DNA of 37,069 bases, taken from contig BFEA01000656.1 in NCBI GenBank assembly GCA_003427395.1, positions 648,625-685,693 of the forward strand. The letters run 5' to 3'. Within the stretch, counting starts at the first letter, position 1, and every line of letters begins with the position of its first letter. The stretch comes from Chara braunii. Its lineage: Eukaryota > Streptophyta > Charophyceae > Charales > Characeae. The notes below the pieces were generated by a model that was given only the letters and a program-made list of their open reading frames with translations, had not been told where the DNA came from and made no database searches. The position numbers and the translations under genes are program-made. Below, piece after piece: positions 9,622 through 19,436 of the stretch.

Positions 9622-9813
9622 GAAAGAGGAGGAAAGGGGCAGCCACCGACTTACCTGCGGTTGGCCCCTCAATGACAGGATAAGCAAAATCGAATGAATC
9701 TCTCGTTAGAATGTGGAAATATGCACTGCCCCATATTGTTGCGCCCCCCCCTTCTCGTTCAGGAAAAGAAACAGGCGCCATTGCTGGAGCAACAGGTGCC
9801 AACTCAGAGGCTG

Positions 9814-9844
<31 letters not shown>

Positions 9845-10800
9845 AAAAAAAAAAACGAGGCATTCGTGGCTCACTGTTGGGAGAACAATCATATGGGCTG
9901 TGTGGGAGCACACCAGGCTCCCACTTCGTTCAGGGGCAAATATTTTCAACCCTGCGATCTTCAATCTCGCGGCTAGTGTTGCCGCGCGTGAGGTAGGAGG
10001 AGTTGAGGGAGTTAGAGAGGGAGGATGGGAGGAAAACGGGAGGCTGGGAGAGGGAGGACCTACCTCTCCCAACCTGACAACTTCCCTCCTCGTTTTCAGG
10101 GGGAGGGCAAAAGAAAAGGAGGGCAAAAGAAAAGGGAGTTGGGAAGGCAGAAGGAGAGGAAGGGAAAAAGAAAAAGCCATGGCCACGAATGTGGCCGCAG
10201 CTACGGTCAGATACAGGCCAAACTGGCCTGAATGTGACTTAGGCTAGAGGCTGGGGACCTGAAGAGGTGGTGAAAGGAACTTGGCTGGAAATTGCCATTT
10301 TCCCAACGCACCTGTGCTCAGCGTGAGGCTGAGTACAAGGAAAAGTAGGGGAAAAGAGGGGGGGCGGTTGAGTATAACTGTCTCCCTAATTGTGTGGCTG
10401 AGGTGGGAGGATAGTGACAAATTTTGTTTGGGGGCAACTGAGGTTGCTGATGCCCTCCTCAGCCACTACAAAAGAGGCAGCTGTCCTCCAGCTGCCTCAC
10501 AATTGCCTCGAGCAGCCAGTGTGCGACATGACACTTGCCTCATTGCTGGAGTGCTGGAGAGGAGGCAGGAGTGCTGCAGACGGAGTTGGAGGACGACATT
10601 GGAGTGCAGCGAGGAGGAGGAGACAACCATAGTCTGGCTGGAGCACTCTGCTTCATCTAATGGTTGGCTAGTCTAGGGGGATTTACGACAGCGTAGCGAG
10701 GAGCGGCCGTGAGATGCGACAGGGGGCGACGACGATGCTGCGGCGCTGTGAGGGTGCTGTGGCACGGCGTCATCGGCGGCCATAACGGCAATACTGGGGA
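9505..10800. other. Interior of the 6.9 kb element, no recognised gene
   Basis: A diverged direct repeat of about 60 bp occurs at about 9511-9570 and 9670-9730, sharing aatcgaatgaatct and atggaaatgtacactg-type words. A-runs lie at about 9815-9855. G/A-rich sequence fills 9985-10180. Open frames here are low-complexity and show no transposase motif. Confidence 0.5.
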
Positions 10801-11130
10801 GATGCTGCCCGAGCGGTGCAGCATCGCTGGCAGCCATTTTTCTTACACGCTGGGGAGGTGCTGCCGGATTTTGGCGTGGCGGCACTTCATTTTTCTTTCG
10901 GCAGGGAAGTGCTGCTGGATTTGCGGCGCGGCGACACTTGATTTTTTTTTTTTTGGCAGGAAAGTGCTGCTGGACTTGTGGCGCGGCGGCGCTTGATTTT
11001 TCGTTTGGCGGGAAAGTGCCGCCAGATTGGTGGCGAGGCAGCACTTGTTTTTTTCCTTTGGTGTGGAAATGTTGTTGGACTAGCGATACGACAACAGGGA
11101 TTTGCGGCACGGCAGCGGCGAAGTTTTTTT
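10800..11130. repeat. Minisatellite of about 50-55 bp, 5-6 diverged units
   Basis: Successive units follow the pattern ggcagggaagtgctgctgga, then ttgcggcgcggc, gacacttgat and a T run. Unit starts are near 10852, 10900, 10954, 11006 and 11059, with a weaker first unit before 10850. The units differ in the T-run length and by substitutions. The open frames covering this array are by-products of the repetition. Confidence 0.8.
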
Positions 11131-11269
11131 CCTACAGCGCGGCGTCTGTTTTGTTTGATGAGGTTGTGCAACCAGAGTTGGAGTGTGCGGCGGCGGCAAT
11201 GTGACGTGGTGGCAGTTGGCGCGCGTGACACTATGAAATCTGCGTGAGGAGCGAATGTTGGGGGTTGGG

Positions 11270-11615
11270 ACTGCCTAGACTCTTGTGGCAGTGGTACCAG
11301 ACCATTTCGGACTGCCTAGGACCAGTCGGGACTGGCGCGGGGCGTATATGGTCACAACGACAAATCTCGGGACTGGTTGGGTTTAGTGGGACTCATGTTT
11401 TTTTTTAGGAGTGCGGCGTGAAGTTATTGTGGTCAAATGTCTTTTGACAAGGTGGTTGGTGGCGTAGGACCATCTGGGACCACTTGGGACCGATTGGGAC
11501 AGATGTGGGACCAATTGGGACTGTCTTGGAAACAACATTTTTGGGACTTGTGCGACTTGCCGCCATCGAATCTGGGACTGTCGCATGTGGGACTTGCGAG
11601 GCAGAAACAAATTTA
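11270..11615 (+). repeat. GGGAC pentamer array
   Basis: The word gggac recurs many times, most densely at 11475-11530 where it appears roughly every 10 bases (tgggaccacttgggaccga and so on). Four or more GGG runs with loops of about 7 bases could form a G-quadruplex. No coding function is seen. Confidence 0.7.
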
Positions 11616-11923
11616 GACAAGCAGTTGGCTTGAGATTGCCTTGGGACTGCAGTTTTCTTTGGAGACAAGTATATTCTTTCTTGACTTTCTTGAGTGAGTC
11701 ACGGCGCGTTCGATTCCACTTCACTCAAGGTCAGTCAGTTTATCGACTCAGATTTCCCTTCACACCTGTGTGAACCCACACTTTGCCTGACCCTGTTCAT
11801 TGAATGTTCGTTGAAAAGGTAGAGGAAAGTCGTGCGTATCGTGCATGTGAATGGAAAGGTCTGACTTGAGCATGGGATTGCACTGGTTTTCTCTTGAACT
11901 TGTTGTCTTTGCGTGTTGTGCAG
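11616..11923. other. Interior flank of the 6.9 kb element, unassigned
   Basis: I see no recognisable gene. The sequence leads from the GGGAC array into the right inverted arm. Confidence 0.4.
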
Positions 11924-13338
11924 GTAGGTAGAAGGATGCTTGCAAAGAAGATTGATTATGCCTAATTGAGAAAAGGGAAAAATATTTTTTTTTTGCTTGT
12001 CACCTACCTGCATGTCAAGAAAGTTGCGTTTGTTTTGAAAAATGTTAATTCAGTATGCATCGTAAAATGAATTTGATTGAAAGAAAGCAGATATGGTCAA
12101 ACAAACTTGGTCTTTTTCCCAAGGATTGACCCTTTTTATCCTGAATGACTTTATCTACCTTTACTTGTCTAAATAATTATCCTCCTCTATCCCCTATGAC
12201 TCTTTTTCATCGAAGTTACCTTAGGTTTAGAAAACAGTTAAAACCTACTTGCGGTGAACACATTCTCTTTCTTCAGGAAGCATCTGGGACGGGGGTTCGT
12301 TGCTTTAGAAGCCGGCCCTGTTATCGACCCAGAGTGGACCATTCTACGGGGGGGTACTTTGTCGATTCGGTGGAGACGGCCCGACTTTTGAGATCTGAGT
12401 CTTGTGCTCGGGCGAGGAGTATTCCAAACCACCTCCTAGGGGAAGAGGCATGCAATACTTCAAGCAATGCACCTGATCAAGAATCATTCACAAAGCAGGT
12501 TGTCATCCAAAAAGATAAGAAACGTATGAAGATAGGTGTATGCATGTCTAATCTTAAGTCGGCGGTAGGTGGAATGAATGACTTTGGCAGCTCGTCTCAT
12601 CAAGTCAAAACTAAGGCAATCCGACTACCTTGTTGGCTGCATCAAGGTTATTTTCGATAGCCAACTCCTCGTTGGCGGTTGTATGATTGTTTTGTGGAAT
12701 TGGACCCGGGAGGTCGGATTTTATTTTGATATTGTGTTATTGGATGTATCTAATGATGATTTAGATTCGTTCGGTTATCATTTCAGATTGGATATATGTT
12801 CATGTCGACTACGGTCGATTCTTTTTTATGTAACTATGGGTGGTTGTTATGTCTTTCACACTTGGTTGAGACCGTCCTAGCCGACCGGCGTACACTTCGT
12901 ACTAAGGAGATCAACGCCCTAAGGAAGGAACGACGTTCGGGTTCAATAGGCGTTTTAATCGTTCGTACCTATACTACAGCGAGCGAGGAAACACCCTCGG
13001 CTGACTCACCTCTTAACAACATGTAAAAGCTTTCGCACGTGGGTCAGTAGCTCGGTAGGGATACGCCCCTAAGGGTGGTGACAACCTCTTAGGGAAGCAT
13101 AGCTTATGCCCCGCGGGAGCCTATCCTGTCGTAGGGGACTGCGGGATGTACAGCTGGCGCACCCGGCTAGAGTGGCGAAGGGAGGACACCACCGCGGCCG
13201 TCTCGGCGGCTTGCGGGATTATTTATGCATCATCCTAGAGTTGTCTCTTGATAATGGTTTAGTTTAAACTCCTGCGTGACACGGTCGGGAGGGCTCCCGC
13301 CTCTTCCCGAGAAAAGGCGGGGGCCGATGCGCTCGACA
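11924..13338 (-). repeat. Right inverted arm (long TIR)
   Basis: Inverted partner of 6544-8008. It starts near gtaggtagaaggatgcttgc and ends gcgctcgaca. It lacks the extra 102 bp found outside the left arm. A G-run near 12346 is one base shorter than on the left, which shifts the frame of the shared small ORF. Confidence 0.85.
12272..12492 (+). pseudogene. Right-arm copy of the unrecognised small ORF, frameshifted
   Basis: Inverted paralogue of the 7402-7668 ORF. The segment before the G-run at about 12341-12347 is read in a different frame from the segment after it, because the run is one G shorter than in the left arm. The acceptor-like ctttcttcag precedes gaagcatctggg at about 12277. No function can be assigned. 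Confidence 0.4.
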
Positions 13339-13342
13339 CCGG
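13339..13342. repeat. Target-site duplication CCGG, right copy
   Basis: CCGG lies immediately after the CGACA terminus and is followed at once by RNase H coding sequence of element 1. Confidence 0.85.
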
Positions 13343-13760
13343 TTGCTTATTTCTCTTAACACCTACTTCCCGCAGAGCGTAACTATACTGCTGACGAGCG
13401 TGGGGTTTCGCTCTGGTTTACACTGTTAAGAAGTGGCGTCGTCATCTACACGATTATACCTTCACCGTGCTCACGGACAACTCTGTCCTCGCCGCCTTTC
13501 AGACGAAGCCTAAACTCACTTCTCGTCGGGCTCGTTGGTGGCGTGATCTTTCCGAGTTCGACTTCACCTTCAGAAAGATTTCCGGCGAGAGCAACCGTGT
13601 CGCAAATGCCTTATCCCGTCGCCCTAACCTTAAGTGCGATGATCGACTTTCTGTCTCTACTCCCATTATCCATCCTGCTTTCCTTGACGAGTATCGTCGT
13701 GCTTACCCCCAGTGCTCTAAGTTCCACTCCATCTACGCTGACTTACATCCCTAACTTCCA
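13339..13760 (+). pseudogene. Element 1 RNase H, 3' half
   Basis: RNase H resumes after the insertion: a PVAYFS block, a stop, then HLLPAERNYTADER, a frameshift near 13405, KKWRRHLHDYTFTVLTDN with a catalytic Asp, and RARWWRDLSEFDFTF...ADALSRR-type sequence ending the domain (here VANALSRR). It is in the frame expected for element 1 and belongs to the half at 6075-6441. Confidence 0.9.
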
Positions 13761-14825
13761 ACTCGACCTCTCTGGACTCTTGTACTGGCTTGGACTCAAT
13801 CATCCTCATACTCCTCGTTTATGTGTGCCTTCTACCGGCCAGCTCTGTGTTCGGGCAGTTGCTGAGAGTCATGATCAGCGCGCCGCTGGTCATTTTTCGG
13901 TGTCTACAAGTCTCTTGACCGCCTCTACCGCCATTACTATTGGAGGCACCGTCGCACCTTCGTTAAGGAGTATGTTCGCACGTGCAAGATCTGCCAAGAG
14001 GCCAATATTACGAATCATCCCCCCTACGGTCTTCTTCAACCCTTACCCATTCCTACTCATCGTTGGACTTTTGTCTCCATGGACTTCATGGGTCCTCTTC
14101 GTCCCCCTACCCCACCAGGCCACGACGCCATCTTCGTTGTTGTCTGTCGGCTGACTAAGCATGCTCACTTCCTTCCTTGCAAGTATGCTAGCTCAGCTAA
14201 AGACATCGCCTCACTCTATTTCAACCACATTGCCATTCATCGTGGTCTTCCTACTAGTATTGTCTCTGACCGTGACCCCCGCTTCACTTCCCACTTCTAG
14301 CGTGGACTCCACGAGATCTACGACTTTGAGCTTCGCTTCTCCTCTTCTTACCATCCCCAGTCAGACGGACAGACCGAGGTCACCAACAAAACTTTTAGGA
14401 ATATTCTCAAGAAGTTTGTTGAGAATGACTCTGATTGGGACCTTCATCTTGCCCATGCCGAGATTGCTTATAACCATGCTATTTCACCAGCCACTGGCAT
14501 GTCTCTTTACTATTGTGACTTGGGATATCACCCTCGTGTCCCATCTGATCTCCTTCGTCCATCTCAGATCCATCCCGACACTAAATGCCCTGCCCTTGAT
14601 GACTGGGTTAAGGAGATGGATGAGATTCTCCAAGAGCATTGCTGACTCCCAGACTCGCATGGCTACTAGCGCCAACCGTTCTCGCATCCCTTCAAAGCTG
14701 GCGACGAAGTCCTTGTCGACACATATCACTTCCAGCCCGAGGCCGACACGCTTCGGAAATTCAGACGTCGATATATCGGTCCATGCACTATTCTTTCCCC
14801 CGCCGGACCTAATCATGACTGTCTG
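13760..14825 (+). pseudogene. Element 1 integrase, zinc-binding and catalytic core, broken
   Basis: Integrase inserts the cDNA. The HHCC motif is visible as SHDQRAAGH at about 13867-13893 and CKIC at about 13984-13995, with a small frameshift between them. The catalytic triad is complete: Asp in MDFMGP (14082-14084), Asp in SDRDPRF (14268-14270) and Glu in DGQTEVTN (14376-14378), the last two separated by 35 residues. A TAG at 14298-14300 lies between the second and third catalytic residues and a TGA near 14642 lies downstream, so the enzyme cannot be made as one chain. Confidence 0.9.
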
Positions 14826-15371
14826 GTGAGCTTCAAATTGAAGCTCCCCGATTCCATGTATCACGCTAACCTACATGTTGTGTTTCATGTATCTCTGTTG
14901 CGCCCCTTCAGATGGTCTCCCCCTGAATTCCACGGTCGACCTTACCCTCGCCCCTCTCCCATCATCATTGAGGGTCACGAGGAGTTTGTCGTCTCTGATA
15001 TCGCGTCGCGATGTATGATTGATGGTAACCCTCCCCGCCTCGAGTATCTCGTTCGATGGAAGGGTTACCCTGACAAGGAGTCCACTTGGGAGCCTCCCGG
15101 GCACCTGAAGCATGCTATGATTTTTGTGCATGCTTACGATCGTGCTCTTCCTTTCCCTTCATCATCCTCCCCTCCTATTTCTCGTCCTTCTATTGACCCA
15201 TCTACTTCAACGAACACTAACATACCCCCTCCTCCATCAATGGGTCCTCCAGCTCCACCGACACCTGCCTCAGGTCCCGATTCCCTTGTGGATGTGGCTC
15301 CGCCTGTTGTTGCAGTTGATTCCTCTCGTCCTCAACGTACTCCTCGACTTCATTCTCGCTATCGTGACTGA
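14826..15371 (+). pseudogene. Element 1 integrase C-terminus with chromodomain
   Basis: An intact 181-residue frame. The N-terminal part (MYHANLHVVFHVSLLRPF) is the GPY/F-type end of integrase. A canonical chromodomain follows at about residues 55-105, with FVVSDIASR, EYLVRWKGY and STWEPPGHL, including the aromatic residues expected for a methyl-lysine cage. Chromodomains of this kind direct integration to histone-marked heterochromatin in chromoviruses. A Pro/Ser-rich tail ends at the stop at 15369-15371. This is the best preserved domain of element 1. Confidence 0.92.
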
Positions 15372-16447
15372 TCTATACCCCCTATACACTCTCTATCTTT
15401 TACCATTCTTGGACACTTATGCAGCAGCTCCCGGTTTCAATTTCTATATTCGACTTCTACATTCGGCTTCTACATTCGACTTTCGACCTCAGTGCTTCTC
15501 TTCAGTACCAGAGTACCTGTCGCAGCGTTCCGGACTTCTACTCGATTTCTGCGCTACTCCTACTTCATCTTGGCTACTTCGACTCGACTTCAGTCTGAAG
15601 ACTCGCCAGTTGGACTACTTCACTTTTTCGGCCACAGAGTTCCCATCTTTCCCGTCTATTGACCATCCTCGAGTTTACCCTCCAGTCGCATGATGACCCC
15701 TGTTTTCCCTAACCATGTGGGTGTGTTCCTCTGCCGCCCTTCTGCCTTACCCTATGTTGCATGCCCTCCTCTGGAGTGTACATTTTTATTTGCTCGCAGC
15801 GCTTGGCCATATGTCTATGCGGGCATAGCCCCCCCTCGCTTGTGTGCTCCCTTGGGTGAGTGCCCTTCCCTTTGAGCTGGCAGTGCTCGTTTGATGGTTT
15901 CCATTGAGCCTGGTGTCGTGCTGTTATTTTCCCTCTGAGCCTGATGATGTTTCATATGGTTGTGTGGGTACCCCCTTGGAGTTTACTCTGAGAGCTGTAC
16001 CCCCCGCCCTCCCACCCATCCCTACCTTTCCCATGCGACTGAGCTCCCTGTCTTCTATTCGGCTAGTGTGTACTTGTATAGGGCACGTGAGACTGTGCCA
16101 CATTCCTTTTCTGTGTGGATATTGGTGTAGTTCCTCTTTAGTCTTTAGGGCTTAGGTGTTGACTTATGCTCAACCACATTGGCTTAGGAGACATTTTTCT
16201 CTTTCTTGGCCGACACAGGTCGAACATTTCTCTCTTTCTCGGCCAACACAGGTCAGAATTTTTTCTGCTTTTTGGGTAGACATTGTTGTATAGATTAGGC
16301 TTGAGGCTTAGTCTGCATTTCATCTCTTTTCTGCATGGAGCTTGCTCCGCATTTAGGATTGTGTCTTTGCCGTTCCTCTGGGCTTCCGCTATTTCAGTGG
16401 ATAGCGTGTTGATGTATCACTTGATCCATTTACAGGTCCGAGGATGA
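15372..16447 (+). other. Element 1 3' untranslated region
   Basis: About 1.1 kb lies between the polyprotein stop and the possible LTR start. A direct repeat of about 35 bp occurs at about 16190-16257 (acatttttctctttcttggc then acatttctctctttctcggc). No gene is recognised; open frames are low-complexity. Confidence 0.5.
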
Positions 16448-16760
16448 TGTAGCGGTACCCCTTCAGCCCGACAGTGAGGCCGGACCTGTTTCAGGCCGGC
16501 CTCACCTTGGTCCGGTACCGGGTTACTCTGGCCTGGACCAAGGGCGGTATATCCCTCCGGCCTAGGCCCAGGCCGGGTTGGTCACTCATGCAGTGGTTCA
16601 CTCGTTCATTGAGTCAGACTGGACCTTCACTCAGCTGCTGCTTCTTGTGTGTGTCCATCTCATCTCTCTCTCTCCCTCTCTCTCTCACCATCTCCGCATG
16701 TGCCCTCTACACGTGCGTCACATCCACAAAGAATTCCGGTGAAAATCTTGGGTAGAGAGA
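16448..16760 (+). mobile_element. Possible start of element 1's 3' LTR
   Basis: TGTAGCGGTACCCC begins at 16448 after purine-rich gaggatga, the position expected for a polypurine tract and LTR start. The following sequence is rich in GGCC-type words and carries a CT-repeat at about 16663-16690. The LTR end and its 5' partner were not found in the window, so this is tentative. Confidence 0.35.
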
Positions 16761-17004
16761 GGCTGCGATGTTCTTCATTTAAGAGTGTATAGTCAGGCTA
16801 TGGTATATGAATAAGAACTGCCCTCTACAGTATTCTGTACTCCTTGCCTGGCAAAGTTGTGTTTGGAAGTAGCCTGACGTGAACATGTTTCTCCCTTGGT
16901 TGGTAAGCACTAGTGTTGGATGAATTTGTTGCGACCCTCTTTTTTTCGCATGCTAACTGAGCTGCACTGGCTCTATCTTGTGACATCTATTGTTCTTGAT
17001 GCAG
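16761..17004 (+). other. Unassigned, possible intron 3' end
   Basis: No gene is recognised. The last part has intron-like features: gctaac (a branch-point-like word) at about 16952, a T-rich stretch and gatgcag ending at 17004. Confidence 0.3.
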
Positions 17005-17079
17005 GTACTCGAGCAGAAGGTGAAGGCTATGGCAAGCACTCTGGAAAAGCGGATGGAGGGATTGACAGAGGAGATTTCT
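17005..17079 (+). CDS. Candidate coiled-coil exon with matching splice sites
   Basis: A 75-nt segment open in one phase is bounded by an acceptor-like tgcag before 17005 and a donor-like gtaagg at 17080. It encodes 25 residues beginning VLEQKVKAMASTLEKRMEGL and ending EEIS, with heptad-like spacing of hydrophobic and charged residues. The length is a multiple of three. It may be an exon of a long-intron host gene or a fossil of another mobile element. No other exon of the same gene is identified in the window. Confidence 0.3.
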
Positions 17080-17211
17080 GTAAGGTTCCTTGCCCTCCTC
17101 TTTAAGATTGGAGTGCTGTACCCTACACACTGTCTGCTTTATATTCTTCTTTTTTTCTGCATAAATGATAAATGACAATATCCTTATCATATTGTGTTCT
17201 TCTGATTCAAT

Positions 17212-17275
17212 CAGGATTTAAACTCATGTCTGTTTAGTAACAGTTACATGTGTACCGTTAAGCCACATAGGCTGG
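17212..17275 (-). ncRNA. tRNA-like (possible SINE head) sequence
   Basis: On the minus strand an A-box-like tggcttaacgg is followed about 40 bases later by a B-box-like agtttaaatcc (one change from the usual C), with a short hairpin ctgtt/aacag between. Acceptor pairing is poor, so it is not a working tRNA. It may be the head of a SINE or a decayed tRNA. Confidence 0.3.
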
Positions 17276-17497
17276 GTACTGTCATGTCTATTTCACACAC
17301 CAGTAGATATGGTACTTGTGAATTCTGGTTGGAGTCGGACAATGCCATGATTGCCATCTGCATTTTCCGATAGTTTGATAACTTTGAGATTTGATCTTAT
17401 CGGGGCAGTGTCACAGGCAGGTCCCCCAGAGTTTTATTCTCTAACTGTCAACCGTTTGACTGATCGTACTTGACATTTTCCCTTCTTTTTTTTCTTC
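17276..17497. other. Unassigned
   Basis: No gene, repeat or structural feature is recognised. Confidence 0.3.
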
Positions 17498-17588
17498 CCA
17501 TTTCTCCATTTATGAGTGTCCATCCTTGTGCAAGGGCCATGCTAATCTTCTCTGTATCGTATAATTTTAGCAGATGTCCTGATCATAG
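17498..17588 (-). ncRNA. U6 snRNA retropseudogene
   Basis: On the minus strand the sequence includes ggacatctgctaaaatt, acgatacagagaagattagc and atggcccttgcacaagg, then the region before gagaaatgg, matching most of U6 including ACAGAGA and the U6/U4-pairing segment. The 5' stem-loop is degraded. The 3' end runs into an A-rich tail (aagaaaaaaaagaagg) in place of the U6 T run, as expected of a LINE-mobilised copy. Flanking ttgacatt and ttgactatt could be a drifted target duplication. Substitutions and a one-base insertion mark it as non-functional. Confidence 0.85.
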
Positions 17589-17599
17589 TTGACTATTCT

Positions 17600-18289
17600 G
17601 GACCCATCCTTAATCCATCCGTGGGGCATTGGTGTAACGTCGTTGACCCTTCTCCTTAATTTTCCCTTGACCTTTCTTCTTAAACGACCAGTATCGTTAC
17701 AGCGAAGGTGCTGAACCTACCTGTGGCTGTCTCCCAGAACTGAAAGCAAACACTGGTATCGCGAAAAAAAAAAGGGACGGCATCCTCTCCCATAGGAGGA
17801 ATGGGAAGGCTGTGGGGGGTTTAGAGTCTTCTTTTTTTCAACACCCGCCGTTCTGGAAAGGCGGGTGTGTGTGAAAAAAAAAGGCAGGCAGGAATTGTAA
17901 AGCCATACTCACACCAGTATTGCCACTGCTCAGCTCTGGAGAGAATTGCGGTCAGATACACCTAGACTCAGCTGTAATTGCAGTCAGATACGTCTAGAAA
18001 AGTCCTAGTGTCAGTATGCCCTAGTATGATTTAGTATTCCTGTGTGCAAGGAAAATGAGCAATAGCGAGATGACAATGTCTAGAATGCACAATCACATTG
18101 AAGGCCAGATAGTATCACAGTGTCCAGAAAGCAGAAATGCACCAATATAACACCAATGAAGAATCGTAACACTGAAAACCAATGTCAATGAGAGCCTTGT
18201 TCTCGCCACCACCAACATGAGTGTCCAGGCCCTATCTCCCTACTTGGCGCTCGGCGCCCAGCTTACTTCCTACACAGCTACAGTCTGCC
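17600..18289. other. Unassigned, with a perfect 9-bp hairpin
   Basis: The arms acacccgcc (17841-17849) and ggcgggtgt (17860-17868) form a perfect stem with a 10-base loop, flanked by a T run before and an A run after. A diverged 28-bp direct repeat lies at about 17939-17999 (attgcggtcagatacacctaga and attgcagtcagatacgtctaga). No coding sequence is recognised. Confidence 0.45.
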
Positions 18290-19017
18290 TACTAATTGAC
18301 AATGCAACTGTTGGCGTCAGCAGCTCACGAAGTACTTGAAGATGTCGACCAATGCAGACCATCGCCAATACCAGGTATGTGCCCTCACATCATCATCATC
18401 ATCATCCTTCTCTCTCTCTCCCTCTTCTTACAGCCACGTCTTCCCTCAGTACACCCCAAGACCACCCCTGCTCCTCACTGTGCAACTAAGCCCTCAGCCA
18501 GCTATGGAGGCTGGGCTATGGCGCTTCCCTCAGCAGCGCCCTGCTTCCACACACGACTGCACGTGCGCAGCACCTTGCTCCCGCGCTAGCAGCCAGCACG
18601 CGAGCAGAAGCTCCAGCAGCGCTGCTGCCAGCTAGCAAGTGCCCGAATGCCACTCCAGGCAGCGAGCTCTTTCCTATATGGAAAGAGCCTGCCTGCCTTC
18701 ACAGCCTGGCTGGCCTGGGCCTGGGCCCGGGCCAAGTTGCTTCCGGTAGGCCCCAGATGCTGCGCCTCTGGTGCAGCTACTGGGCCTCATTCGGTTGGGC
18801 CTCCCCAACTGTCTGTGTACGAGGCTGCAAATCTCGCCCAGGGCCTGCGCTTTCGGAAAAGCCTAGAAGGCCGTGGAATTTCCTCGCTGCTCGGCCTGTG
18901 TTTCCTTCAACCAACTGGCGTGACGAAACTGCCTGGACCCAAATACGAAATTGACAGCCGAGGGCTTCTCGTGATTTGTTAGGCCCGCCTTCACTTAGGG
19001 CGGGCGCAGATGCAACA
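18290..19017 (-). mobile_element. LTR-like copy A (probable 3' LTR of element 2)
   Basis: Read on the minus strand it starts TGTTGCATCTGC at 19017, directly after the end of element 2's coding region and a short purine stretch. A hairpin gcccgcc/ggcgggc at 18983-19005 is shared with the copies at 32602-33190 and 33841-34219. The opposite strand carries an intron-like segment: CAG|GTATGT at 18375 and cttcttacag at 18433 (59 nt), conserved in copy B. The lower boundary is not resolved. Confidence 0.55.
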
Positions 19018-19436
19018 GGGGCCCCTTAGGCCTCCCGATGACCTAGATCCTCGCATTCCTTCCTCCTTACTTAGATAGTCCTCTGAGAAGTTCTTATGTA
19101 ACAGGCTGCTTCCCTTTCAGCTTTCTCTCGTAACTTGAGATAATTTGGGGAGCAGTCTTCATTAATTCCTCTCTTGTGAACCACCGGTCTTCTTGAGGAT
19201 CAATGCGATGTCTGAGCCGCACTCCGTATTGCATCTGTGGCTTTGGCGGTCGACCCCTTCCTGGAGGTTTGGGGGTACAGGCATCAGCTTGTGCTCGACG
19301 ATATCGTCAATGTCCACGTGTCCATCCATGGTTGGGGGCAGCATTGATCTCCTTGAGGGAAACTGATCAGTGGCGGCCGACCCCTTCCTGGATGTTTGGG
19401 GGTACAGGCATCAACTTGGATGCATGGAAAACAGGG
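19018..19436 (-). pseudogene. Element 2 chromodomain-like C-terminus, rearranged
   Basis: On the minus strand a LPPTMDGHVDIDDIVEH stretch is followed, after a frame change, by RPPKPQMQYGVRLRHRIDP and EDRWFTREELMKTAPQI, a divergent chromodomain-like module. A related copy is at 34249-34587. A segment of about 45 bp (aagctgatgcctgtaccccc onward) occurs twice, at about 19247-19292 and 19374-19420. The upper copy replaces the sequence expected after HASK and introduces a stop. Confidence 0.75.

Larger units (their letters stand above)
6442..13338. mobile_element. 6.9 kb TIR element, TGTCG...CGACA, with CCGG target duplication
   Basis: Both edges are defined by the interrupted RNase H frame of element 1. 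The left junction is CCGG then TGTCGGAGC; the right junction is GCTCGACA then CCGG. The element therefore begins TGTCG, ends CGACA and has a 4-bp duplication. Inverted arms of about 1.4 kb (6544-8008 and 11924-13338) face each other across a 3.9 kb interior. No transposase or integrase is recognisable inside, so it looks non-autonomous. TG...CA ends with a 4-bp duplication resemble Ginger-type DNA transposons (TIRs beginning TGTNR) or products of a retroviral-type integrase; assignment to Ginger is inference. The interior carries R-family repeats, TG/AG tracts, a minisatellite and a GGGAC array. Confidence 0.85.
2210..16447 (+). mobile_element. Element 1: Ty3/gypsy chromovirus split by an insertion
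   Basis: The domain order is gag, protease, RT, RNase H, integrase, chromodomain, which defines a Ty3/gypsy chromovirus. The internal order is intact but the coding is broken by in-frame stops and frameshifts. A 6.9 kb element occupies 6442-13338, inside RNase H. A 3' LTR may start at 16448; no 5' LTR is recognised upstream of gag. The element is an old, non-autonomous remnant. Confidence 0.9.

Noticed and set aside
9428-10186. 252-codon frame on the minus strand as a protein gene
   Set aside because: It is built from TG/AG repeats, poly-A/T runs and purine-rich sequence inside the TIR element; the translation is low-complexity with no domain.
10673-11110. 145-codon minus-strand frame with repeated Ala/Pro/Lys motifs
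   Set aside because: It is the translation of the 50-55-bp minisatellite; periodicity comes from the DNA repeat.
6442-13338. The insertion as a full LTR retrotransposon because of its TG...CA ends
   Set aside because: The terminal repeats are inverted, not direct, and no gag or pol sequence lies inside.
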